Position numbers and translations under genes: made by a program. Below are positions 1 to 5,501 of a DNA stretch of 7,129 nt, one piece after another. This DNA is from an uncultured Bermanella sp. (GTDB lineage: Bacteria > Pseudomonadota > Gammaproteobacteria > Pseudomonadales > Oceanobacteraceae): assembly GCA_913054445.1 (NCBI GenBank), contig CAJXIK010000104.1, positions 1 through 7,129 on the forward strand, given 5' to 3'. Positions within the stretch are counted from its first letter, which is position 1; every line of letters starts with the position of its first letter. The notes under the pieces are model-generated. The model was given only the letters and a program-made list of their open reading frames with translations, was not told the DNA's origin and did no database searches.

Positions 1-485
1 ACTTCCATGGATTTAAGCATGCTCTTGGCCAGCTGCTGTTTCATGTTGTCATCTTTTAACTTATAGACAGGGTAGCGAGACAGGCTTTTTGCCAGCGCTG
101 CCTGCGCCAATTTTTTAATCTGCTCATGAAACTTGGGCGGCACGTCTTTTATGTTGAGCTCAATCAACTTTGGCTCATGAAAATAAAACGCCCCTTGCTG
201 AGCATTGTATTTGAGGGTGCCCATAATTTTTAAGGACCCCGAAGCACTTAACCCCGCTAGGGCATCGGCCTGGATGCTGGCACTTAACGCCAGCCGCTCC
301 GAGCCTGCCACTAGGTCGAGTATGGCATCGTCCACCACTATGGTGGCCAGCATGGTCTTCTTCGTCACCGGCATCATCGCGCTGATTTTTTCTTGCAGCT
401 GCGACTCAGTAAATTCTAGGGTGTAGCTGTGGCTGAAGGTGGACAGCAGCAATAGGCACAGGGCGGAGAGTATTTTTAGTGTCAT
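1..485 (-). CDS. DUF1439 (YceB-like) exported protein, 3' end cut by window edge
   Basis: Reading the minus strand from the ATG at 485-483 gives 161 uninterrupted codons to the window edge, with no stop, so the C-terminus is missing. Residues 1-20 look like a signal peptide: Lys4, a hydrophobic core (ILSALCLLLL), then a Ser-His-Ser cleavage-like site before YTLEF. The Cys at position 10 lies inside the core and is not in a lipobox, so I expect a periplasmic or soluble exported protein, whereas E. coli YceB is a lipoprotein. The mature part starts with FTESQLQEKISAMMPV and continues through alternating beta-type segments (LALSASIQADALAGLSASGSLKIMG) to a Lys-rich helix. This is the pattern I associate with DUF1439. 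The function of that family is not established. No in-frame start lies upstream, and there is no strong Shine-Dalgarno sequence before the ATG. The assignment rests on recalled family pattern only; export is more certain than the family name. Confidence 0.72.
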   Translation of the reverse strand, partial: MTLKILSALCLLLLSTFSHSYTLEFTESQLQEKISAMMPVTKKTMLATIVVDDAILDLVAGSERLALSASIQADALAGLSASGSLKIMGTLKYNAQQGAFYFHEPKLIELNIKDVPPKFHEQIKKLAQAALAKSLSRYPVYKLKDDNMKQQLAKSMLKSME

Positions 486-523
486 CTGGTTAAGTCTATT
501 TTTTACGTTGAATTTATCACTCG

Positions 524-571
524 TCACCAGCAAAGCCTTGTTATTCAGCAAGGCTTTGCTGGTGATTTTTT
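524..571 (+). terminator. Perfect 17-bp inverted repeat with plus-strand T tract (intrinsic terminator form)
   Basis: The left arm 524-540 (TCACCAGCAAAGCCTTG) and right arm 549-565 are perfect reverse complements around an 8-base loop (541-548). Six T follow at 566-571 on the plus strand. On the minus strand no T tract follows the stem, so as an intrinsic terminator it works in the plus direction. No plus-strand gene lies to its left, because the neighbour at 1-485 is on the minus strand. It begins 38 bases upstream of that gene's start codon, so it also lies where its promoter or leader should be. The structure is certain; its role as a terminator is inferred. Confidence 0.65.
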
Positions 572-573
572 CT

Positions 574-631
574 AAAAAAAGGAGGGCGAGCCGCCGATTT
601 CTGCGAAAAAATCGGCCACGGGGTGGCCTCC
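574..631 (-). terminator. dapB terminator formed by a REP-like palindrome
   Basis: On the minus strand the outer arms GGAGG (631-627) and CCTCC (585-581) can pair, followed at once by seven T (580-574). Inside, an 8-bp pairing joins 593-600 (GCCGATTT on the plus strand) with 609-616. A 6-bp hairpin (GGCCAC/GTGGCC, loop of three) at 614-628 and a small one at 585-595 are alternative folds. The first base of the outer arm is the G of the dapB TAG stop. A stem ending in a T tract directly after a stop codon fits an intrinsic terminator for dapB, though the fold is more branched than usual. Confidence 0.6.
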
Positions 632-634
632 TAC
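581..634. repeat. REP-like doublet (two inverted GGAGG-hairpin-GATTT units)
   Basis: Two similar units face each other. On the minus strand from 634: GTAGGAGG, a GGCCAC-CCC-GTGGCC hairpin sharing its first two bases, then GATTT. On the plus strand from 581: GGAGG, a GGCG-AGC-CGCC hairpin (585-595), then GATTTC. A short head tetranucleotide (GTAG or GGAG) before a small palindrome is the known form of REP sequences mobilised by RAYT (TnpA-REP) transposases, and inverted pairs form BIMEs. The symmetry is seen directly. Membership in a genome-wide REP family is inferred, since only one copy pair lies in this window and no RAYT gene is present. Confidence 0.55.
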
Positions 635-1431
635 AGGCCCAGTACATCTTGCATGTCGTACAAACCATTGGGCTGCTTCTGCAACCACAGCGATGCACGC
701 ACGGCACCCTTGGCAAAGGTCATGCGGCTCTGTGCCTTGTGGGTGATCTCCACTCGTTCGCCGTCGGTGGCAAACATCACGGTATGGTCGCCCACCACAT
801 CACCACCGCGAATGGTTTGAAAACCAATTTCTTTATGGGGGCGCGCACCGGTCTGACCTTCGCGACCATAGTTGGCCACTTCGTTTAGATCCCAGCCCAT
901 GGTTTCGGCAACTACTTCACCTAAACGCAGGGCGGTACCCGATGGCGAGTCGACCTTGTGCTTGTGGTGCATCTCGATGATTTCGATGTCGCTCTCTTCA
1001 CCCATCACCTTTGTGGCCATGCGCAGAAGATTTAGACACAGGTTCACACCCACCGAATAGTTGGGGGCAAAGACAATTTTCATGTCCTTAGCGGCGGCCG
1101 TTAATTCGGCTTTTTGGGCATCACTTAAACCTGTGGTGCCGATCACTATGCCCTTACCGGCGGCCTTGCATGCCTGCACGTTTTGCATAGTAGCCGCAGG
1201 GCTAGTGAAGTCGATCAACACATCGAAGTCGTCCATGGCGGCAGATAAGTCGGCGCTTAAAGCCACGTTTAACTTTTTACCTAGGCCTGCCATCTCGCCT
1301 GCATCACTGCCCAGTAACGCATCATGGGGCAACACTATGGCGGCACCTAGCTCGGCACCGGCGGTGTCTGTGGCTTCAATTAAAATTCGGCCCATGCGAC
1401 CGGCGGCACCCATAATGGCGATACGTGTCAT
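631..1431 (-). CDS. dapB: 4-hydroxy-tetrahydrodipicolinate reductase
   Basis: DapB reduces the DapA product using NAD(P)H to give tetrahydrodipicolinate, in the cytoplasmic pathway to meso-diaminopimelate (cell wall) and lysine. The protein has 266 residues, within a few residues of the usual length. The N-terminal Rossmann fold has the dinucleotide-binding GAAGRMG at 8-14, and GTTG follows at 98-101. The family stretch FAPNYSVGVN is at 121-130. The active-site block HHKHKVDSPSGTA spans 155-167; by alignment to E. coli, H155 and K159 are the catalytic pair and G165-T166 bind substrate. The C-terminus (ASLWLQKQPNGLYDMQDVLGL region, 246-266) is typical. The start ATG has a modest AAGG about nine bases upstream. 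It follows dnaJ by 69 bases but is separated from it by a strong terminator, so it probably has its own weak promoter or depends on read-through. In relatives such as Pseudomonas, carA follows dapB; here it does not. Confidence 0.97.
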   Translation of the reverse strand: MTRIAIMGAAGRMGRILIEATDTAGAELGAAIVLPHDALLGSDAGEMAGLGKKLNVALSADLSAAMDDFDVLIDFTSPAATMQNVQACKAAGKGIVIGTTGLSDAQKAELTAAAKDMKIVFAPNYSVGVNLCLNLLRMATKVMGEESDIEIIEMHHKHKVDSPSGTALRLGEVVAETMGWDLNEVANYGREGQTGARPHKEIGFQTIRGGDVVGDHTVMFATDGERVEITHKAQSRMTFAKGAVRASLWLQKQPNGLYDMQDVLGL

Positions 1432-1457
1432 AGTTTTTAACCTTACTTTTTAAATCG

Positions 1458-1482
1458 AAAAAAAAGGCGAGCAATGCTCGCC
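1458..1482 (-). terminator. Intrinsic terminator after dnaJ
   Basis: On the minus strand GGCGAGC (1482-1476), loop ATT and GCTCGCC (1472-1466) form a perfect 7-bp GC-rich stem, followed by eight T (1465-1458). It begins 18 bases after the dnaJ stop and ends 26 bases before the dapB ATG. This should end the grpE-dnaK-dnaJ heat-shock transcript and keep dapB from being fully heat induced. Confidence 0.9.
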
Positions 1483-1500
1483 GTTTTCTAACTCTGCTGT

Positions 1501-2622
1501 TTATTCGAAGAACGTTTTCACGTTTTCGAACCAGTTTTTCTTTTTCGGGCTGTGTTTTTCACCCTTGAGTGACGCCTGAAATTGGCGAAGAATATCTTTT
1601 TGTTCTTCGTTCAACTTCACCGGTGTTTCCACCATCACCCGGCACAAGAGATCGCCGGTTGCGCCGCCACGTACAGGCACCACACCCTTGCCGCGCATGC
1701 GGAAGAGCTTGCCGCTCTGGGTTTCGCCGGGAATCTTAAGCTTCACGCGGCCATCGAGGGTAGGCACTTCAATCTCACCGCCAAGGGCAGCGTCACCGAT
1801 GCTGATGGGCACGTCGCAATACAAGTTGCGGCCGTCACGTTCGAAGATGGCATGCGACTTAATGTGGGTTTCGACATACAGGTCCCCTTGCGGGCCACCA
1901 CGCGTGCCTGCTTCACCTTCGCCGGTTAAGCGAATGCGATCGCCGTTGTCCACACCGGCCGGTACCTTAACGCTAAGAGTCTTGGTTTCTTCCACAACGC
2001 CTTGGCCACCACAGGGATAACAAGGGTCCTTGATGATAGAACCCTGACCGCGACAGGTGGGACACGCTTGCTGCACAGAGAAGAAACCCTGCTGCATGCG
2101 TACCTGACCCTGACCGTGGCAGGTATTACAGGTAATGGGCTTGCTGCCGTCTTTGGCACCCGTGCCGTGGCATGTGCCGCACTCGTTAAGGCTAGGCACA
2201 CTAATTTTAACCTCGGCACCCTTAACCGCTTGCTCGAGGGTAAGCTCTAGGTTGTATTTTAAATCGCTGCCGCGTTGCGGGCCATTGCGTTGACCGCCAC
2301 GACCGCCACCACCACCACCGAAGATGTCGCCGAAGACGTCACCAAAGATATCGCCGAAGTTGCCGTTGCCACCGCCACCAAAACCACCGGCCTGCGGGTC
2401 TACCCCGGCATGGCCATGCTGGTCGTAGGCTTGACGCTTGCCGGCATCGCTCAAAATTTCGTAAGCCTCGGTGGCTTCCTTAAACTTGTGCTCTGCTTCC
2501 TTATCATCCGGGTTTCTATCCGGGTGATATTTCATGGCCAGCTTGCGATAGGCGCGCTTTATCGCTTTAGCGTCATCGCTTTTACTGGCGCCTAGAGTTT
2601 CATAATAATCACGTTTAGACAT
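1501..2622 (-). CDS. dnaJ: Chaperone DnaJ (Hsp40, class A J-protein)
   Basis: DnaJ delivers unfolded substrates to DnaK and stimulates its ATPase in the cytoplasm. The 373-residue protein has the full class A layout. The J domain is at 1-70, with the DnaK-activating HPD at 33-35. A Gly/Phe-rich linker runs from about 78 to 110 with repeated DIFGD/DVFGD units. The zinc-binding region carries four intact CxxCxGxG motifs (starting C148, C165, C187 and C201). The two substrate-binding C-terminal domains and dimerisation tail follow. The gene starts 89 bases after the dnaK stop; that gap contains a stable hairpin but no obvious promoter, so dnaJ is most likely read from the grpE/dnaK transcript. 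The ribosome site is weak (GTAAAG before the ATG), consistent with lower synthesis of DnaJ than DnaK. A strong terminator follows the gene. No anomalies are seen. Confidence 0.98.
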   Translation of the reverse strand: MSKRDYYETLGASKSDDAKAIKRAYRKLAMKYHPDRNPDDKEAEHKFKEATEAYEILSDAGKRQAYDQHGHAGVDPQAGGFGGGGNGNFGDIFGDVFGDIFGGGGGGRGGQRNGPQRGSDLKYNLELTLEQAVKGAEVKISVPSLNECGTCHGTGAKDGSKPITCNTCHGQGQVRMQQGFFSVQQACPTCRGQGSIIKDPCYPCGGQGVVEETKTLSVKVPAGVDNGDRIRLTGEGEAGTRGGPQGDLYVETHIKSHAIFERDGRNLYCDVPISIGDAALGGEIEVPTLDGRVKLKIPGETQSGKLFRMRGKGVVPVRGGATGDLLCRVMVETPVKLNEEQKDILRQFQASLKGEKHSPKKKNWFENVKTFFE

Positions 2623-2659
2623 GGTTCTTTACGCTTTAAAAATTAATAGATAAGACGCA

Positions 2660-2695
2660 AGATGGGAGACGCGGCCGAAGCTACGTCTCCCATCT
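2660..2695 (-). promoter_or_regulatory. dnaK-dnaJ intergenic hairpin with UUCG tetraloop
   Basis: The arms 2660-2671 and 2684-2695 are a perfect 12-bp inverted repeat (AGATGGGAGACG and its complement). The 12-base loop contains GC-TTCG-GC on the minus strand, which can close as the very stable C(UUCG)G tetraloop. No T tract follows on the minus strand, so it is not a standard intrinsic terminator. Position and form suggest an mRNA-stabilising, processing or partial attenuation element that sets DnaK above DnaJ. That role is inferred. Confidence 0.65.
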
Positions 2696-2711
2696 GTGTC
2701 TAGCGTGTTAC

Positions 2712-4637
2712 TTACTTGTCTTTAACTTCTTCAAACTCGGCATCGACCACGTCGTCTTGTGGTTGCGCCTGCTCGGCACCGGCTTGTGCACCTTCGCCAG
2801 CGGCTTCGGCAGCGGCCGCCTGTTCGGCGTACATCTTCTGCGCCAAACCAGAAGAGGCTTCGGTGAGGGCAGTTGTCTTCGCTTCGATGGCGTCCTTGTC
2901 GTCGCCTTTTAAGGCTTCTTCTAGGTCGGTGATGGCCGCGTTAATAGCGGTGGTTTCTTCTTCGCTGGCTTTATCGCCCGCGTCTTCTAGGGTTTTCTTA
3001 GTTGCGTGGATGATGCCATCGGCGGTGTTGCGCACCTGAATCATCTCTTCAAATTTCTTATCGGCTTCGGCGTTTGCTTCGGCGTCCTTAACCATTTGCT
3101 CAACTTCTTCGTCGCTCAAGCCAGAAGAGGCCTTGATCACAATGCTCTGCTCTTTACCCGTGGCCTTGTCTTTGGCGCCCACGTGTAATATGCCGTTGGC
3201 GTCGATGTCGAAGGTTACTTCGATTTGAGGCTGGCCGCGTGGCGCAGGCGGGATGTCGGCAAGATCGAAACGACCCAATGATTTGTTTTGGCTGGCTTGC
3301 TTACGCTCGCCCTGCACCACGTGAATGGTCACCGCGCCCTGGTTGTCATCGGCAGTAGAGAAAATTTGTGACTTTTTAGTCGGGATGGTGGTGTTTTTCT
3401 CGATCAATGCGGTGGCTACGCCACCCATAGTCTCGATGCCTAGTGTTAGCGGAGTAACGTCTAGTAGCAATACGTCGGTTACGTCGCCAGACAATACCGC
3501 ACCTTGCAGCGCCGCACCCATGGCAACCGCTTCGTCTGGGTTCACATCTTTACGCGCTTCTTTACCAAAGAACTCGGCAACAGCCGCTTGTACCAATGGC
3601 ATACGTGTTTGACCACCTACCAAGATAACGTCGTCGATTTCAGAGGCTTTAAGGCCGGCATCGGTCAAGGCTTGCTGACAAGGCTTCAAAGAATCTTTAA
3701 CCATGTCTTCGACCAAAGACTCAAGCTTGGCACGGGTAACCTTCACGTTTAAGTGCTTAGGACCGGTGGCATCGGCGGTGATGTAAGGCAGGTTAACGTC
3801 GGTAGACGTGGTTGAAGACAATTCAACCTTGGCTTTTTCGGCTGCTTCTTTTAGACGCTGCATGGCAAGAGGGTCGCCCTTGATGTCTACGCCAGATTCT
3901 TTCTTAAATTCGCCCGCTAAAAATTCGATTAAACGCATGTCGAAATCTTCGCCGCCTAAGAAGGTATCACCGTTGGTGGCCAATACTTCGAATTGCTTCT
4001 CGCCGTCTACGTCGGCGACTTCGATGATAGAGATATCGAAAGTACCACCACCTAGGTCGTATACCGCGATGACTTTATCGTCGATCACTTTGTCGATGCC
4101 GTAAGCCAGTGCCGCAGCCGTTGGTTCGTTGATGATACGCTTCACTTCAAGACCGGCAATTTTACCCGCATCTTTAGTGGCTTGACGCTGTGCATCGTTA
4201 AAGTAAGCAGGCACGGTGACTACCGCTTCGGTTACTTTCTCGCCCAAGAAATCTTCGGCGGTCTTTTTCATTTTCTTCAATACTTCGGCAGAGATCTGTG
4301 GTGGCGCGTATTTTTCGCCCTTCACTTCCACCCAAGCATCGCCGTTGTCGGCTTTGGCGATGGAGTAAGGCACCATGTCGATGTCTTTTTGCACCACTTT
4401 GTCTTCGAAACGACGACCGATTAAACGCTTGATAGCGAATAGAGTGTTGGTAGGGTTAGTCACCGCCTGACGCTTAGCAGACTGACCCACTAAGATCTCG
4501 CCGTCTTCGGCGTATGCCACGATGGAAGGCGTAGTACGATCGCCTTCGGCGTTCTCGATGACGCGTGTCTTGTCGCCGTCTAGTACCGATACACAAGAGT
4601 TCGTGGTACCGAGGTCGATGCCGATGATTCTACCCAT
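2712..4637 (-). CDS. dnaK: Chaperone DnaK (Hsp70)
   Basis: DnaK is the ATP-driven cytoplasmic Hsp70 that binds exposed hydrophobic peptide segments; it works with DnaJ and GrpE and normally also restrains sigma-32. At 641 residues it matches the family (638 in E. coli). The nucleotide-binding domain shows IGIDLGTTNSCV near 5-16, K70 in AIKRLIG, NEPTAAALAYG at 170-180, DLGGGTFD at 194-201 with the autophosphorylated T199 position, and VGGQTRMP at 340-347. The hydrophobic linker VLLLDV is at 389-394. The substrate-binding beta domain (395 to about 507) and helical lid follow, then an Ala/Gln-rich disordered tail ending in the conserved EEVKD motif plus K. The start is fixed by a strong GGAG seven bases before the ATG. 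It lies 149 bases downstream of grpE, a gap that holds a sigma-32-like promoter and a hairpin. Confidence 0.99.
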   Translation of the reverse strand: MGRIIGIDLGTTNSCVSVLDGDKTRVIENAEGDRTTPSIVAYAEDGEILVGQSAKRQAVTNPTNTLFAIKRLIGRRFEDKVVQKDIDMVPYSIAKADNGDAWVEVKGEKYAPPQISAEVLKKMKKTAEDFLGEKVTEAVVTVPAYFNDAQRQATKDAGKIAGLEVKRIINEPTAAALAYGIDKVIDDKVIAVYDLGGGTFDISIIEVADVDGEKQFEVLATNGDTFLGGEDFDMRLIEFLAGEFKKESGVDIKGDPLAMQRLKEAAEKAKVELSSTTSTDVNLPYITADATGPKHLNVKVTRAKLESLVEDMVKDSLKPCQQALTDAGLKASEIDDVILVGGQTRMPLVQAAVAEFFGKEARKDVNPDEAVAMGAALQGAVLSGDVTDVLLLDVTPLTLGIETMGGVATALIEKNTTIPTKKSQIFSTADDNQGAVTIHVVQGERKQASQNKSLGRFDLADIPPAPRGQPQIEVTFDIDANGILHVGAKDKATGKEQSIVIKASSGLSDEEVEQMVKDAEANAEADKKFEEMIQVRNTADGIIHATKKTLEDAGDKASEEETTAINAAITDLEEALKGDDKDAIEAKTTALTEASSGLAQKMYAEQAAAAEAAGEGAQAGAEQAQPQDDVVDAEFEEVKDK

Positions 4638-4643
4638 TTTAAA

Positions 4644-4648
4644 TCTCC
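4644..4648 (-). promoter_or_regulatory. dnaK ribosome binding site
   Basis: On the minus strand TTGGAGA precedes the dnaK ATG, with seven A/T bases (ATTTAAA) between GGAG and ATG. This is the best spaced Shine-Dalgarno of the cluster together with that of grpE. It supports the chosen start and high translation of DnaK. Confidence 0.85.
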
Positions 4649-4663
4649 AAATTAATGTTGGTG

Positions 4664-4694
4664 GGGCGGTGTTGCATGGTGCAATGCGCCGCCC
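4664..4694 (-). promoter_or_regulatory. Hairpin in the dnaK leader
   Basis: GGGCGG (4664-4669) pairs with CCGCCC (4689-4694). Inside, TTGCA (4672-4676) pairs with TGCAA (4680-4684) around a 3-base loop, with a small asymmetric internal loop between the two stems. No T tract follows on the minus strand. It lies in the leader of any transcript starting at the proposed dnaK promoter, about 15 bases before the GGAG. It could stabilise the 5' end or be an RNase processing site. Function unknown. Confidence 0.5.
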
Positions 4695-4732
4695 GATTGC
4701 CCTGAGGCCAGTTAGTTTTTAACGTAACCCTT

Positions 4733-4760
4733 TAATGGGTCTGGTTATTTTTAATTCAAC
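4733..4760 (-). promoter_or_regulatory. Sigma-32-like promoter for dnaK
   Basis: On the minus strand GTTGAAT (4760-4754) is followed after exactly 13 bases by ACCCATTA (4740-4733). The heat-shock consensus is CTTGAAA, about 13 bases, CCCCATNT. The match is imperfect (first base of each box, last base of the -35, and the final T of the -10), but the spacing equals that of the excellent promoter before grpE. Transcription would start near 4726, giving a leader of about 90 bases before dnaK. Confidence 0.5.
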
Positions 4761-4786
4761 CCTAAACGTTCATCGAATGACGAAAC

Positions 4787-5362
4787 TTAGGCTTTTTCAT
4801 CTACCTTGGGAGCGGCCTTGGAGACCACTACCATGGCTGGACGCAACAGGCGGCCGTGGTTGGTGTAGCCCTTCTGCACCACATTTAAGACCGTGTTGGG
4901 CTCGGCGTCTGGGGCCTCTACCATGCTGATGGCCTGATGCAGGGTGGGGTCAAACGGGTGTCCCTCTGGGTCGATGGCTTCTACGCTGAATTTCTTCAAG
5001 GTGTCGAGGAAGCTTTTCTGGGTCATCTCGACCCCTTCTAAGAAGGGCTTAACCACCTCTTCTTCTGGGCACGAGGCCATAGCACGCTCGAGGTTATCCA
5101 CCACGCTGAGGAGTTCGCGGGCGAACTTCTCGGTGCTGAACTTGTGGGCTTTTTCCACATCCTGTTCGGCGCGACGACGGACATTTTGCACATCGGCCTT
5201 GGCGCGGATTAAATCGTCTTTTAGCTGAGCGTTCTCGGCTAATAAGGCTTCACCCTGTGAGGCCTCTTCGGCGGCTGGCTCGACAGTGCCTTCCAGCGTC
5301 TGCTCTGGTGTTTCTAACTCTGCATTTTCGGCTTCTGGAGCCGAGTTTTCCTGATCTGACAT
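4787..5362 (-). CDS. grpE: GrpE, nucleotide exchange factor for DnaK
   Basis: GrpE is a homodimer that opens the DnaK nucleotide pocket to release ADP and acts as the thermosensor of the cycle. The protein has 191 residues (197 in E. coli). Residues 1-37 are acidic and low in complexity, as is usual. A long charged helix with coiled-coil character spans about 38-95 (LLAENAQLKDDLIRAKADVQ...). FLEGVEMT at 107-114 contains the Gly matching E. coli G122, the site of the classic grpE280 mutation. The beta domain carries GHPFDPTLHQAISM at 134-147 and KGYTNHGRLLRPAMVVVSK at 164-182, the family signature. The start is supported by GGAG six bases before the ATG and by the sigma-32 promoter about 50 bases upstream. 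It is the first gene of the heat-shock cluster and diverges from recN. Confidence 0.98.
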   Translation of the reverse strand: MSDQENSAPEAENAELETPEQTLEGTVEPAAEEASQGEALLAENAQLKDDLIRAKADVQNVRRRAEQDVEKAHKFSTEKFARELLSVVDNLERAMASCPEEEVVKPFLEGVEMTQKSFLDTLKKFSVEAIDPEGHPFDPTLHQAISMVEAPDAEPNTVLNVVQKGYTNHGRLLRPAMVVVSKAAPKVDEKA

Positions 5363-5368
5363 GGGTCA

Positions 5369-5372
5369 CTCC
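5369..5372 (-). promoter_or_regulatory. grpE ribosome binding site
   Basis: On the minus strand GGAG (followed by TGACCC) lies six bases before the grpE ATG. It confirms this ATG as the start. Confidence 0.85.
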
Positions 5373-5408
5373 ACACATTTTTACAAACTTAAATAAGGCT
5401 GAAACCTA

Positions 5409-5436
5409 ATATGGGGATGGAAAAAACAGTTTCAAG
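5409..5436 (-). promoter_or_regulatory. Sigma-32 heat-shock promoter for grpE-dnaK-dnaJ
   Basis: On the minus strand CTTGAAA (5436-5430), a 13-base spacer and CCCCATAT (5416-5409) match the RpoH consensus at essentially every position. The start would fall near 5402, giving a leader of about 40 bases. A housekeeping promoter may overlap it: TTGAAA (5435-5430) lies 18 bases from a TATTAG, which would supply basal expression. The sigma-32 call is strong; the overlapping sigma-70 promoter is tentative. Confidence 0.9.
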
Positions 5437-5440
5437 AGAC

Positions 5441-5470
5441 TTTACAAAGCGATTTTATACTGTACATTTA
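5441..5470 (+). promoter_or_regulatory. Candidate recN sigma-70 promoter region
   Basis: TTTACA at 5441-5446 is a good -35 candidate (five of six), with a poor -10 (CATTTA) 18 bases later at 5465-5470. Alternatively TATACT at 5456-5461 is a good -10 (five of six) but lacks a clear -35. In either case the -10 or start region lies under or beside the LexA boxes, so bound LexA would block it. The exact promoter is not resolved. Confidence 0.35.
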
Positions 5471-5475
5471 AACAC
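5460..5475 (+). promoter_or_regulatory. LexA (SOS) box 1
   Basis: CTGTACATTTAAACAC fits the gammaproteobacterial LexA pattern CTGT-N8-ACAG with one mismatch in the final base and an A/T-rich centre. It lies in the promoter region of recN, a classic SOS gene. Confidence 0.75.
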
Positions 5476-5491
5476 ATGTATAAGCGTACAG
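5476..5491 (+). promoter_or_regulatory. LexA (SOS) box 2
   Basis: ATGTATAAGCGTACAG fits CTGT-N8-ACAG with one mismatch in the first base. It abuts box 1 with no gap, so the two centres are 16 bp apart. It ends ten bases before the recN start codon, close to or over the start of transcription and the ribosome site. Multiple LexA boxes are also known at E. coli recN. Confidence 0.72.
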
Positions 5492-5501
5492 GGTGCGAGA
5501 C

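Noticed and set aside
426..485. Lipoprotein signal in the DUF1439 protein
   Set aside because: The only early Cys (residue 10) lies inside the hydrophobic core, preceded by Ser-Ala-Leu, with no Leu at the lipobox -3 position and a further run of Leu after it.
486..523. Possible promoter for the DUF1439 gene (GTGACG, 16 bases, TAAAAA on the minus strand)
   Set aside because: Both boxes match only four of six, and the start would leave a leader of only a few bases with no ribosome site, so I did not list it as a feature.
439..888. 149-residue open frame on the plus strand across the dapB 3' end and intergenic region
   Set aside because: It runs through the REP-like doublet and antisense to dapB, has no recognisable domain, and its composition reflects the complementary strand of a real gene.
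1926..2219. 97-residue open frame on the minus strand inside dnaJ
   Set aside because: It is a frame-shifted shadow of the zinc-finger region of dnaJ, whose own frame has every expected motif intact.
2716..4424. Several plus-strand open frames antisense to dnaK
   Set aside because: All lie opposite highly conserved dnaK codons and have no protein-like features; they arise from codon bias of the real gene.
4727..4740. Small inverted repeat ACCC-TTTAAT-GGGT before dnaK
   Set aside because: Four base pairs can occur by chance, and the right half is already explained as the -10 box of the sigma-32-like promoter.
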